Part shown: positions 20,389-28,031 of the stretch, one piece after another
How the letters are laid out: every line of letters begins with the position of its first letter
Numbering within the stretch: the first letter of the stretch is position 1
Translations under genes and position numbers: made by a program
Assembly (NCBI GenBank): GCA_025937835.1
Contig: JAICQO010000003.1
Location: 1-64,000, forward strand
Reading direction: 5' to 3'
From: Polyangiaceae bacterium
GTDB taxonomy: Bacteria > Myxococcota_A > Polyangia > Polyangiales > Polyangiaceae
DNA: 64,000 bases
The notes under the pieces: generated by a model
What the model was told of the DNA's origin: nothing
Database searches by the model: none
What the model saw: only the letters and a program-made list of their open reading frames with translations

Positions 20389-21086
20389 TTCACTGCCTCG
20401 CCCGGGGCCCCCACGAAGCGGTAGCCAACGCCGCGCACGGTTTCGACGTAGTCACGCGCAGCCTCGAGCTTCTCGCGCAAGCGCTTGACGTGCGTGTCCA
20501 CGGTGCGCGTCGTGATGTCCGCCTGGATGCCCCACACGTCGTCGAGCAACGCGCTGCGTGTCTGCACGCGGTTCCGGCGATCGTAAAGCGTGACGAGTAG
20601 CCGGAACTCGAGCGCGGTGAGCTCGATCTCCCGTTCCTCGACCCAGACCCGGTACGCGCCCCGGTCGATGCGCAGCTTGCCGAACTCGACGAGCGCCTCG
20701 GGCTCCTGCGGTTCGCTCTTGCCTCGCCGCAGCACGGCCTGCACGCGCAGCAAGAGCTCGCGCACGCTGAATGGCTTGACGACGTAGTCGTCGGCCCCGA
20801 GCTCGAAACCGACGACGCGATCGATCTCTTCGCCGCGCGCCGTGACCATCAGCACCGGGATGCCCTTGGTGGTGGAACCTTCTTTCAGGGTCTTGCAAAC
20901 CTCGGTCCCGGGGAGATCGGGCAGCATCAGATCGAGCAGCACCACGTCCGGGCGGTGTTCGCGCGCCAGCCGGATACCCTCGTGCCCGAGCTTGGCCGAC
21001 AAGACGTCGTGACCGGCCTGGCGCAGGTTGTACTCGAGCACCTGCTGAAGGTCGGGTTCGTCTTCGACGATCAGGATTCTTGCCAT
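20385..21086 (-). CDS. phoB: Phosphate regulon response regulator PhoB
   Basis: This is an OmpR-family transcription factor, 233 aa. Receiver domain 1-120 has acidic residues in VEDEPD, phospho-accepting Asp in LLDLMLP (about residue 52), and the conserved Lys in VVKPFS. The winged-helix domain (about 135-228) has TALEFRLLVTL and TVDTHVKRLREKL. The ATG at 21086 gives the exact family N-terminus (ARILIVEDE); an upstream extension has no receiver homology. A Pho-box-like repeat lies 24 bp upstream, consistent with autoregulation. Cotranscribed with phoR. Confidence 0.95.
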   Translation of the reverse strand: MARILIVEDEPDLQQVLEYNLRQAGHDVLSAKLGHEGIRLAREHRPDVVLLDLMLPDLPGTEVCKTLKEGSTTKGIPVLMVTARGEEIDRVVGFELGADDYVVKPFSVRELLLRVQAVLRRGKSEPQEPEALVEFGKLRIDRGAYRVWVEEREIELTALEFRLLVTLYDRRNRVQTRSALLDDVWGIQADITTRTVDTHVKRLREKLEAARDYVETVRGVGYRFVGAPGEAVN

Positions 21087-21110
21087 CGCTGCATCCGGTA
21101 ATCGGGACCT

Positions 21111-21126
21111 GTGACAGCCAGGTGAC
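21111..21126 (-). promoter_or_regulatory. Pho-box-like direct repeat upstream of phoB
   Basis: Read on the minus strand this is GTCACCTGGCTGTCAC, two GTCAC half-sites at an 11-bp period, ending 24 bp before the phoB ATG. Spacing and position mirror the site before pstS, which argues against chance. It suggests that PhoB controls its own operon. Confidence 0.65.
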
Positions 21127-21203
21127 GCAAGGGTAGTAGGAAAGTGCCAGAAAAGTGCCGGGGCAGCACGCCGAGGCGGGATTTTGGCGTCGCCGGGGGC
21201 GCA

Positions 21204-21232
21204 TTGACAGCGCTCGAGCATTCGACGTTACT
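21204..21232 (+). promoter_or_regulatory. Candidate sigma-70-type promoter of the OmpA-like lipoprotein gene
   Basis: A perfect -35 TTGACA (21204-21209) is followed after 17 bp by GTTACT (21227-21232), a weak -10. Transcription would start only a few bases before the ATG at 21245, giving a near-leaderless message. The -35 is convincing; the -10 is not. Confidence 0.4.
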
Positions 21233-21244
21233 TCGCGCTGAGAA

Positions 21245-22093
21245 ATGTCGAAATCCACGATACTGCTGGCATTGCTTGGATTCAGCCTGGTGGGCTGCGG
21301 GTACTCGGAAGACCAGTGGCGCGCTCAACTGCAGAAGTACGGCGAGCTCGCGCACCAGTACAACGCCCAGCAACAGCAGCGCGCAGCACTGCAGGCCGAG
21401 CTCGACCACGCCAACAACGTGGTCGCTCAGCTCAAGGAGCAGCTGCAGCGGATGGGCGTGGATATCGAGGCGCTCAACGTGCAGCTCGAGCAGACCGGCT
21501 CGCAGAACAAGGAGCTCGCGAAGAGCCTGGAGGAGATGACGCGCGCGCTCGAGGAGTACAAGAACCGCGCCGCCCAACTCGAGCGGATCCGCTCACGCTT
21601 CGAGCAGCTGCGCGACAAGCTGAAGAAGCTGACAGAGCTCGGGCTGAAGGTGGAAATCCGCCGAAACCGCATGGTGATCCGCCTGCCAGGCGACGTGCTC
21701 TTCGCATCCGGCAAGGACAAGCTACGCCCCGAAGGCGTTCAGGTGCTCGACGCCGTCGCCGAGGTGATCCGCAACGACAAGCAGCTCGCGGGGCGTTTCT
21801 TCCAGGTGGCCGGTCACACCGACAACAAGCCGCTCGCGGGCGGACGCTTCATCGACAATTGGGGCCTGAGCGTGATGCGCGCACGCCAGGTGCTCGTGTA
21901 CCTGATCAGCCCGCTGGAATCGAAGACGGGCGGCGGTGGCCTCGATCCTCTTCGCCTGCACGCTGCGGGCTACGGCGAGACCGATCCGGTCATGCGGAAT
22001 GATTCGGACGAGAACCGGCAGCAGAACCGCCGCGTCGAGCTCGTGCTCATGCCCGACGTGGAAGAGATGCTGGATCTGCGATCGCTGATCTAG
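21245..22093 (+). CDS. OmpA-family lipoprotein with coiled coil
   Basis: This is a probable outer-membrane lipoprotein of 282 aa that binds peptidoglycan. The signal ends in a lipobox LVGC (Cys18). Residues about 25-135 are Gln/Glu/Leu-rich and predicted by eye as a long coiled coil. The C-terminal OmpA domain (about 145-275) has LFASGKDKLRPEG, VAGHTDNKPLAG and NRRVELVLMPD, the peptidoglycan-binding signature. It is divergent from phoB with a 158 bp shared upstream region. The coiled coil could span the periplasm; a role in envelope spacing or integrity is inference. Confidence 0.85.
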   Translation: MSKSTILLALLGFSLVGCGYSEDQWRAQLQKYGELAHQYNAQQQQRAALQAELDHANNVVAQLKEQLQRMGVDIEALNVQLEQTGSQNKELAKSLEEMTRALEEYKNRAAQLERIRSRFEQLRDKLKKLTELGLKVEIRRNRMVIRLPGDVLFASGKDKLRPEGVQVLDAVAEVIRNDKQLAGRFFQVAGHTDNKPLAGGRFIDNWGLSVMRARQVLVYLISPLESKTGGGGLDPLRLHAAGYGETDPVMRNDSDENRQQNRRVELVLMPDVEEMLDLRSLI

Positions 22094-22191
22094 TCGGCGG
22101 ATCGGCACTGTAAGTCCGTTCAGGGCCAAAAACCCCTTTCCTGCCCGAGAAACCTGCGCGACGGCCGGGGCGTAAACCTGCCTTGTGAGCC

Positions 22192-22842
22192 GTGATCGTT
22201 GCTAGCGCCGAAGCAAACCTCGGGATAGGTATCCGCAGCGTGGATGCCGATCGCGGCGTGAGGATCGCGCCGCAGCAGTCGCCTGCTGCAGCCGATGTTG
22301 CCAACGGCACTGTCGAAGCGCTGATGGAGGCGTACGTCGACGGCAGCAGCGCCGCTTTCGAGGCGCTGTATCGCCGGATTTCGAACACCGTGTATGCCTA
22401 CCTGCTCCGCCTCACCCGCAACCGCGAACGGGCGGAAGATTTGCTCCAGGTGACCTTTTCGAAGGTTCACCGAGCGCGCGGCAGCTACTTGCGAGGCGCC
22501 CCGGTTCTGCCGTGGGTGCTGGCGATCGCCCGCCGCAGCTTCCTCGACGAGCGACGTTCGGCCCGCGTCCGAACGGAAGATCTGAGCAGCGACGGCAGCT
22601 TGCCCGAGCCGCCGCCGGAACCCGCCGGCGTGTCCGCGGACGTCGCGGCTGCGCTCGAGCGCGCCCTCGACGAGCTGCCCGAAGCGTACCGAGAAGCGAT
22701 TCAGCTCACGAAGGTGTCAGGGCTCTCGATCGCGGAAGCCGCCAGCGTGCTCGGCGCCAGTGAAGCGGCGGTGAAACTCAGGGTCCACCGCGGCTACAAT
22801 CTTCTGCGCAAGCAGCTCGAAACCTTCAGTCGGCGGTCATGA
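22192..22842 (+). CDS. ECF-type RNA polymerase sigma factor
   Basis: This 216-residue protein has sigma region 2 at about 45-115 (AFEALYRRISNTVYAYLLRLT, RAEDLLQVTFSKVHRA) and region 4 at about 155-212 (LDELPEAYREAIQLTKVSGLSIAEAASVLGASEAAVKLRVHRG), with a short linker and no region 3, as in ECF factors. The GTG at 22192 adds about 40 non-conserved residues before region 2; an ATG at 22324 would give a minimal protein, so the start is uncertain. The stop overlaps the next gene, an NrsF-type anti-sigma, which fixes it as an ECF factor under membrane control. Confidence 0.88.
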   Translation: MIVASAEANLGIGIRSVDADRGVRIAPQQSPAAADVANGTVEALMEAYVDGSSAAFEALYRRISNTVYAYLLRLTRNRERAEDLLQVTFSKVHRARGSYLRGAPVLPWVLAIARRSFLDERRSARVRTEDLSSDGSLPEPPPEPAGVSADVAAALERALDELPEAYREAIQLTKVSGLSIAEAASVLGASEAAVKLRVHRGYNLLRKQLETFSRRS

Positions 22843-23543
22843 GCAACTCTCCCGAGCTCGATCCGTTGGACGACCTGCCGTGGCCGAAGGCAGGGCCCAG
22901 CGCCCACGTCTCCGCCACCATCCACAAGCAGTGCACCAAGGGCCTCGAGCCCTGCCGCGGCCCTTCCGCGGGGCATCGGATGGGCCTATCGCTCGTGGTC
23001 TCGTTCGCGGCAATCGCGATCTTGCTGCTGCTCACGCACGGCGCCGAGCGGCACGAAGAGACCTTCCACGCCGCGCTGATCGGCGCCGCGGGCTGGGGCA
23101 TCGTGCAGGCGGTCGTGCTCTGGGTGGGCTTCGCCAAGCCGCCGGGGCGCCGTTGGTCGGCCGGTGCGCGGGTCGCCGTGGCGCTGGTGTTTCCGCTGTT
23201 GTTCATCGCCTACGTCGCGTTCCTGGCGCCCGAGTGGGTGCCGTTCAGTGACTTTTTGACGGCTGCGCGTCTGGAGCGAACCGCGAGCTGCGGCGTCGTG
23301 GGGCTAATCGTCAGCGCGCTCGCCTCGCTCGGCGTGCTGACGTTGTGGCGCGGCACGGATCCTCTGAACCCGGGCGTATCCGGGGCGCTCGCTGGGTTGG
23401 TCGGGGGCATCGGCGGTGGCGTCGCGATCGGCGCGGCGTGCCCCACGCAAGAGGGTTGGCATGCGGGCGTCGCACATGGCTTGGCCGTGATCGCCTTCGT
23501 GGCGTTCGGGTGGGTGGTGGGTAGACGACTACTCGCACCGTGA
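22839..23543 (+). CDS. NrsF/DUF1109-type membrane anti-sigma factor
   Basis: This is a 234-residue membrane protein with about six helices, coupled to the ECF sigma gene by an ATGA overlap. The layout (short N-terminal cytoplasmic part with Cys32 and Cys39, first helix at about 49-65, Cys near 146, and ACPTQEGWHAGVAHG near 197) fits the NrsF/DUF1109 anti-sigma family, which in Caulobacter restrains SigF and senses redox or heavy-metal stress through Cys residues. By analogy it would hold the sigma factor at the membrane. The following thioredoxin-like gene overlaps its stop. The family call is by pattern, not by search. Confidence 0.7.
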   Translation: MSNSPELDPLDDLPWPKAGPSAHVSATIHKQCTKGLEPCRGPSAGHRMGLSLVVSFAAIAILLLLTHGAERHEETFHAALIGAAGWGIVQAVVLWVGFAKPPGRRWSAGARVAVALVFPLLFIAYVAFLAPEWVPFSDFLTAARLERTASCGVVGLIVSALASLGVLTLWRGTDPLNPGVSGALAGLVGGIGGGVAIGAACPTQEGWHAGVAHGLAVIAFVAFGWVVGRRLLAP

Positions 23544-24046
23544 AACTCCCCCGCATCCATTGGTTAGACGCTTGCATCTGGGGCGCGCTGGTCGTGCTCG
23601 CAGTGATGTTCGTGTCGCGTAAGTTTTCCGGTCCCCGCGAGGGGGTGCAGGCTGCGCTGTTCGATCTGCCGCTCGTCGGCGCGAGCGAGGGCCAGCGCTT
23701 CCGGCTCGAGGAGCACCGCGGAAAGCCGGTGTTGATCGAGGTCTTCGCGGGTTGGTGCGGCGCGTGCAAACGTTCGTCCCCGGCGCTCGCGGAAGCGTAC
23801 CGGCAGAACGCGGGCGTCTCTTTCCTCGGCGTGAGCATGGATGGCTCACCCGGCGATGCGCTGCGCGTCAAGAAGGATTGGGGCATCCCGTTCGACGTGG
23901 CGCACGACGACGGCTCGGTCGCGAAGGGTTACGACATCGAGGTGCTGCCGACCTTCATCCTGGTCGGCAAGGACGGCGTGGTGCGCCGCGTCTCGACCGG
24001 CGTCGCCAGCCCGAGTGAAGTTTCGGGCTGGCTGAGCGAGCTGTAA
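23540..24046 (+). CDS. Membrane-anchored thioredoxin-like protein (TlpA/ResA type)
   Basis: This is a 168-residue protein with an N-terminal anchor helix (about 10-26) and an extracytoplasmic thioredoxin fold. The redox motif is WCGAC at 72-76, and VLPTFIL supplies the cis-Pro region. GTG start overlaps the NrsF-type gene. Proteins of this type reduce or oxidise disulfides in the periplasm, for example in cytochrome c maturation. Here its place in an ECF/NrsF operon suggests that it adjusts the redox state of the anti-sigma cysteines or of envelope proteins; this is inference. Confidence 0.82.
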   Translation: MKLPRIHWLDACIWGALVVLAVMFVSRKFSGPREGVQAALFDLPLVGASEGQRFRLEEHRGKPVLIEVFAGWCGACKRSSPALAEAYRQNAGVSFLGVSMDGSPGDALRVKKDWGIPFDVAHDDGSVAKGYDIEVLPTFILVGKDGVVRRVSTGVASPSEVSGWLSEL

Positions 24047-24055
24047 CCGCGACCG

Positions 24056-24841
24056 TTACGGGCTGGCGGCGGGAGCCGGAGCCGGGACCCGCGGGCGAGC
24101 GGGCTTGGCCGGAGCGGGCGCGGCGCTGGACGCCGCCGGTGCGGCGTCGAACCGGAAGCTGTGGGGATCGGGCGGTTGCACCAGCACCGCCGGCGGCAGG
24201 TTCGCGCCGGGCGCGTCCGGCACTCGCGAAGTGACCTTCCAGGTCGCACCGTCACGCTCGGCGCGGACGAGCACGGCCTTCGGCGCGCCCGAGACGCCGC
24301 GGGTGACGACGCGAACGCGCGCCGTGCTCGGATCGCGGTCGAGGACGATGCCGCTGCTCTGAGTCTTCGCAGCCGCGAGCTTCTTCGCTGCACAGCCGGA
24401 GGCGTCCGCGTCGCAGCTCGCCTTCTCTTTCTTGAGCTCTTCCGCGAACGGACCGGCGGCGAGCTCGAGCGCGCCCTTGTAGTCGTAAAGGGCGGCGCGC
24501 TGGATCGCCTCCACCGCAGCGCTCTTCGGCTCGCGCGCGAACTCCTCGGTCTTCACGTCGCGCGGCCGGCGAGTTTCGCGCGGCGGGTGGTAGTTGCAGG
24601 CCGCGTGCGCCAATGCCCACAGCACGATCGAGACGAACGCCAGGACGCCGAGCATCCCGAGCGTCTGGATGTCGGGAGCGTTCAGCTGGCGCTCGTCGGG
24701 AGGATTGCCGACCGTCGGGCGACGGGGCTTCTTCTTCTTCCGCTTCGGGGGGCGCTCCTTGCTCGAGCGCACGCGTTCCGGAGCCTCGCTCGGGGGCGTG
24801 GAGGGCACGGACTCGCGTTCGGCTTCCGGTTCGGTGGACAT
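24056..24841 (-). CDS. Hypothetical single-pass membrane protein with basic N-terminal tail
   Basis: This is a 261-residue protein of unknown function. The cytoplasmic start is polar, with a lysine cluster (RPPKRKKKKPRRP at about 28-40), followed by one membrane helix (about 62-82), then an exterior domain of about 110 residues containing two Cys (ASCDADASGC) and beta-rich sequence, and an Ala/Pro-rich tail. ATG at 24841 is chosen; two upstream in-frame ATGs (to 24880) are possible. It converges with the thioredoxin-like gene, 9 bp apart. No family recognised. Confidence 0.65.
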   Translation of the reverse strand: MSTEPEAERESVPSTPPSEAPERVRSSKERPPKRKKKKPRRPTVGNPPDERQLNAPDIQTLGMLGVLAFVSIVLWALAHAACNYHPPRETRRPRDVKTEEFAREPKSAAVEAIQRAALYDYKGALELAAGPFAEELKKEKASCDADASGCAAKKLAAAKTQSSGIVLDRDPSTARVRVVTRGVSGAPKAVLVRAERDGATWKVTSRVPDAPGANLPPAVLVQPPDPHSFRFDAAPAASSAAPAPAKPARPRVPAPAPAASP

Positions 24842-24925
24842 GGCGCGCGGAAGCATTCCTTCGGGCGGGGCGATCCGCAACCTGGTTTTCGCAACTCGGG
24901 CGGAGGGCGGGCCGATGGGGCCTCT

Positions 24926-25759
24926 ATGTCGAGGATTTGGCTCACGGTCCTATTCGCGGCCGCGCTCTCTTGCAGCGGCCGCGCACCGCTGCCGCCACGG
25001 GCCGTTGCGTTGAACGAGAGCGGCGCCCGAGCCCTCGCCGAGGGCGACCTCGAGACGGCGGATGCGCGGCTCAGCGTCGCGCTCGAGTACAGCCCGCACT
25101 TCGTTGAGGCGCTCGTCAATCTCGGCCTGGTGGAGGTCGCGCGCGGCAACTTCGCCCGCGCACGAACGCTGCTCCAGCGCGCACGGCGCCTGAATCCCGA
25201 CGTCGCCCAGCCGCATCACGCGCTCGGGATCCTCGCGGAGCGTGAACGCCGCCCCGACCAGGCGTCCCAGCATTACCGGGAAGCCCTGGCCGTAGACCCA
25301 GGTTTTTTCGCGGCACGCGCCAACCTCGGGCGCTTGCTGTTCGACGCGGGGCTGTTCGAGGACGCTCGCCTCACGTTCAAGAAGCTCTCCGAGGTTGCGC
25401 CCGACGCCGCGGTGGGCCACGCCGGTCTGGCCGAGTCGCTGATCCGCCTCGGTCGCGTCGCCGAAGCAGAGCGTGTGATCGACGCTGCATCGAAGCGCTT
25501 CCCGGACGACGGCGCGCTCTGCCTGTTGCGTGCGCGCTCCGCGTTGCGCCGGGGGCAGCCGGAGCGGGCCCGTGCGCTGCTCTTACCCCTGAGCGAGGCG
25601 CGGAGCGAGCTCACGCCCCGGGCCCTGTCCTGGTTGGCGGTCGTCGAGCTCTCGCTGGGCCACCGCAGCGAGGCGGAAAAGTTGGCGCGCCGCTCGCTGT
25701 TGCTCGATCCGGAAGACGGGTTGGCCAGGCACGTGCTCCTCGGCACGCGGCTCGAGTAA
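24926..25759 (+). CDS. TPR-repeat lipoprotein
   Basis: This 277-residue protein has a lipoprotein signal (AALSC, Cys16) and then about seven tetratricopeptide-like repeats from residue 28 to the end, recognisable by alternating Leu/Ala/Gly/Tyr and Pro at repeat ends (for example NPDVAQPHHALGILAERERRP). TPRs are protein-protein scaffolds. It is followed 9 bp later by the membrane-protein/dead-ATPase cluster and may be transcribed with it. Confidence 0.8.
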   Translation: MSRIWLTVLFAAALSCSGRAPLPPRAVALNESGARALAEGDLETADARLSVALEYSPHFVEALVNLGLVEVARGNFARARTLLQRARRLNPDVAQPHHALGILAERERRPDQASQHYREALAVDPGFFAARANLGRLLFDAGLFEDARLTFKKLSEVAPDAAVGHAGLAESLIRLGRVAEAERVIDAASKRFPDDGALCLLRARSALRRGQPERARALLLPLSEARSELTPRALSWLAVVELSLGHRSEAEKLARRSLLLDPEDGLARHVLLGTRLE

Positions 25760-25768
25760 GCTCGGCGC

Positions 25769-26428
25769 GTGGTGCGCCTTCTGCCGCTGATCCGCCTGAG
25801 CAGCCGTCGCCTGAGCGAGGCCTTCGGGATGCGCGCCGGGCGGACCTACGCGATCGGCATCAGCGTCAGCTACGCGCTGCTTCTACTGCTGCTGCCCGCG
25901 AGCACCGAGGCGCGCACGGCGGGGTTGGTGTTGAGCGAGGCGCTGCGCGCCGCGTCCTGGGCCGTGGCCGGATTCGGGGCGCTGTCCGCGGCGCGTGATC
26001 TGTCGGCTCGGGACCAGAACGACGGCGTCGTGTCCCTCGCCGGCGCGAGCGGGTATCGAGAGCGCGACGTCGTCTTCTCGCACTGGGCAGCGGGCGCGCT
26101 GCGGATCGCGTTCTGGCTGTTCGTACCGTTCGCGGCGCTCGCGCTGTTCGCCGGTCTGCGCTTCTCGACTCCGCGGTCACTCGTGTGGGCGTGCGGTTGG
26201 CTCGGGTTGGCTCTGGTCTATGCGCCGCTGCTCGGCGTGACGGCGAGCACGCTGTCGCGGGCCGCGGCGCGGCTGTTCCCGAGTCACGGCCGAACAGCGC
26301 TGCTCGTGCTCGTGTTCGTGCCTCACCTGCTACGGCTGAGCTTTCCGGGCCTGCCGAGCCTGCCGGCGGCCTTCGACGGGCTGTTGGAACGAGGAAACGA
26401 GCTGATTCAACGGCTTTCCTGGGCATGA
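25769..26428 (+). CDS. Polytopic membrane protein, possible ABC-2-like subunit
   Basis: This 219-residue protein (GTG start) has about five to six hydrophobic segments (about 28-47, 52-75, 105-128, 133-160, 170-190). A charged loop SARDLSARDQNDG near 74-86 lies between helices 2 and 3, which resembles the coupling loop of ABC-2-type exporters, where a short Ser/Arg/Gly-rich stretch faces the ATPase. It overlaps the following ATPase-like gene by ATGA. With the next two genes it forms a coupled three-gene unit. No family assigned. Confidence 0.6.
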   Translation: MVRLLPLIRLSSRRLSEAFGMRAGRTYAIGISVSYALLLLLLPASTEARTAGLVLSEALRAASWAVAGFGALSAARDLSARDQNDGVVSLAGASGYRERDVVFSHWAAGALRIAFWLFVPFAALALFAGLRFSTPRSLVWACGWLGLALVYAPLLGVTASTLSRAAARLFPSHGRTALLVLVFVPHLLRLSFPGLPSLPAAFDGLLERGNELIQRLSWA

Positions 26429-27351
26429 CCGAGCTCCGCCTCACCCACGCTTTCGCTCATGGGCTCGGCCCGCTGAACGCGCAGTTTTCCATCGGGCTGT
26501 CAGTGGTGCTCGGCGCATCGCCGAGAGACCTGTCGAGTCTGTGTGAGCTGCTCGCCGGAGTGCGCCCGCCGCGGCAGGGGCACGTCACGCTCGACGGCGA
26601 GGAGCTCGGCGATCGCCCGAGCGCGCGACGGCGTGTGCTGTCGCTTCTCGCCGACGAAGAGCTGCTCGCGCGGAGCAGCGTGCGAGAAGCGTTGTCGGAG
26701 GCGTGCACGCTGCGCGGCTCGCGCCCAGCCGTCGACGGCTGGCTCGCCGAAGCCGGCGTCGCGGACCTCGGCTCGCGCAGCCCCGGGAACCTGAGCCCGG
26801 ACGAGCGGCGCGCCGCCGTGCTGTCGCTCGCGCTGGGAACAGAAGCTGCGGCTCTGGTGACGCTCTACGAGCCGCTGCTGCTCGTTCCTCGTGTCTCGGA
26901 GCGCTTCCTGATCGAGGGGTGCAGGCGCCGTGCCGAGCAGGCGGTCGTGGTCGTCCTCACCACGTCGATCGAGCACGCGCTGCGCCTCGGGGGTGCGGTG
27001 TTTTGGCTCGAGCGCGGACGGATCGAAGGTCCGGCCGAGGCGGCGCCGGGAGGTCTCCACTGGTTCACGCTGAGCGTGCGAGGCGGCGACGCGGAGGCCC
27101 TGGCCGGCGCACTCGCTCAGGATCCGGACGTGGGCGGGGTCGGGTTCGACAGGCAACGGAACGCCGCCGAGCTCTGGGTGCGCGGCAGCGATCCCGAGCG
27201 ACTCGCGGCGTGCATTGGCCGCCACGCCCACACCCTCGGCATCGCACTCGACACGCTGCGTCCCGCGCTGCCGACGCTCGAGTCGGTCTTGCTGAGCCGC
27301 GCTGGCTGGACGGATCCGAGCTATCACCGCGCTGCGGGGGCTCCACGATGA
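26425..27351 (+). CDS. ABC-ATPase-like protein lacking catalytic motifs
   Basis: The 308-residue protein keeps the overall order of an ABC ATPase, but each catalytic motif is altered. The P-loop place reads LGASPRDLSSL (29-39) with no GKS/T. The signature is LSPDE (123-127) instead of LSGGQ. Walker B is LVTLYEP, with Tyr148 for the Mg-binding Asp and Glu149 kept. The H-loop region is LTTS, with Thr180 in place of His. Helical and beta elements around them still look like the family. ATP binding and hydrolysis therefore seem unlikely. It is coupled to membrane-protein genes on both sides by ATGA overlaps, so it probably works as a structural or regulatory cytoplasmic subunit. Calling it ABC-derived is my inference from motif order. 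Confidence 0.65.
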   Translation: MTELRLTHAFAHGLGPLNAQFSIGLSVVLGASPRDLSSLCELLAGVRPPRQGHVTLDGEELGDRPSARRRVLSLLADEELLARSSVREALSEACTLRGSRPAVDGWLAEAGVADLGSRSPGNLSPDERRAAVLSLALGTEAAALVTLYEPLLLVPRVSERFLIEGCRRRAEQAVVVVLTTSIEHALRLGGAVFWLERGRIEGPAEAAPGGLHWFTLSVRGGDAEALAGALAQDPDVGGVGFDRQRNAAELWVRGSDPERLAACIGRHAHTLGIALDTLRPALPTLESVLLSRAGWTDPSYHRAAGAPR

Positions 27352-28031
27352 GCGTGCTGGTCCGGTCTTTGCTCGAAGGGGCGCGTGGTGTTCGAAACGT
27401 GCGCGCGCTGATCGTGGCGTGCGTTGCGCTTTCGTTGGGACCGGTCATCGCCAAGCTGGCGCCGAGCTCGGGGGCGAGCGCGGCAGACGACGCTTTGCGA
27501 GCCGGCGTGTTCGGCATTGCGCTGCCGCTGGCCGCGTACCTGAGCGCTGAAGCCATTCTGCAGGGGAAAACTCTGGACCAGGCGGCGCGCCGTATCGCTC
27601 GCTACGGAACCAGCGGGCGGCTCGCCGGGCTCGGTCTGGTTCTGGCGCTGGCCGCGGTGTCGATCGCGGCTGCGTTGCTCGGCTCCGTGGCTGCGCTGCT
27701 CGGCGCCTACCCCGCGCACGGTTCGGATTTCTATGGTGACCTTTTTCGCTCACTGCCGATCGCGGCCACGGCCGGGGCGGCTTACGCAGGCTGGTACGCG
27801 CTCGCCTCGTGCTTCGGCGCGCGCGGCGGCGGCAGAAAATGGTTGCTGGGGCTGGACTGGGTGCTTGGCGCATCGAGCGGTGTTTTGGCTGCGCCGTGGC
27901 CCCGCGGGCACGTGCGGAATCTGCTCGGGGGGAGCCCCGTGCTCGAGCTGAGCCAAGCTGGGGCATTCGGGGTACTGCTGCTCGGCACGAGTCTTGCGGT
28001 GCTCGCTGCGATCGCGCGCTCCCACGACTGA
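27348..28031 (+). CDS. Polytopic membrane protein, third gene of the dead-ATPase unit
   Basis: This 227-residue membrane protein has about six hydrophobic segments (about 17-36, 50-66, 90-118, 134-150, 163-178, 204-222). Between helices 2 and 3 is a charged loop (QGKTLDQAARRIARYGTSGR, about 68-87), again like the coupling loop of ABC-2-type permeases. It starts inside the stop of the ATPase-like gene (ATGA). Its stop shares one base with the start of the next gene. It probably forms a heteromeric membrane complex with the protein encoded at 25769. Confidence 0.6.
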   Translation: MSVLVRSLLEGARGVRNVRALIVACVALSLGPVIAKLAPSSGASAADDALRAGVFGIALPLAAYLSAEAILQGKTLDQAARRIARYGTSGRLAGLGLVLALAAVSIAAALLGSVAALLGAYPAHGSDFYGDLFRSLPIAATAGAAYAGWYALASCFGARGGGRKWLLGLDWVLGASSGVLAAPWPRGHVRNLLGGSPVLELSQAGAFGVLLLGTSLAVLAAIARSHD

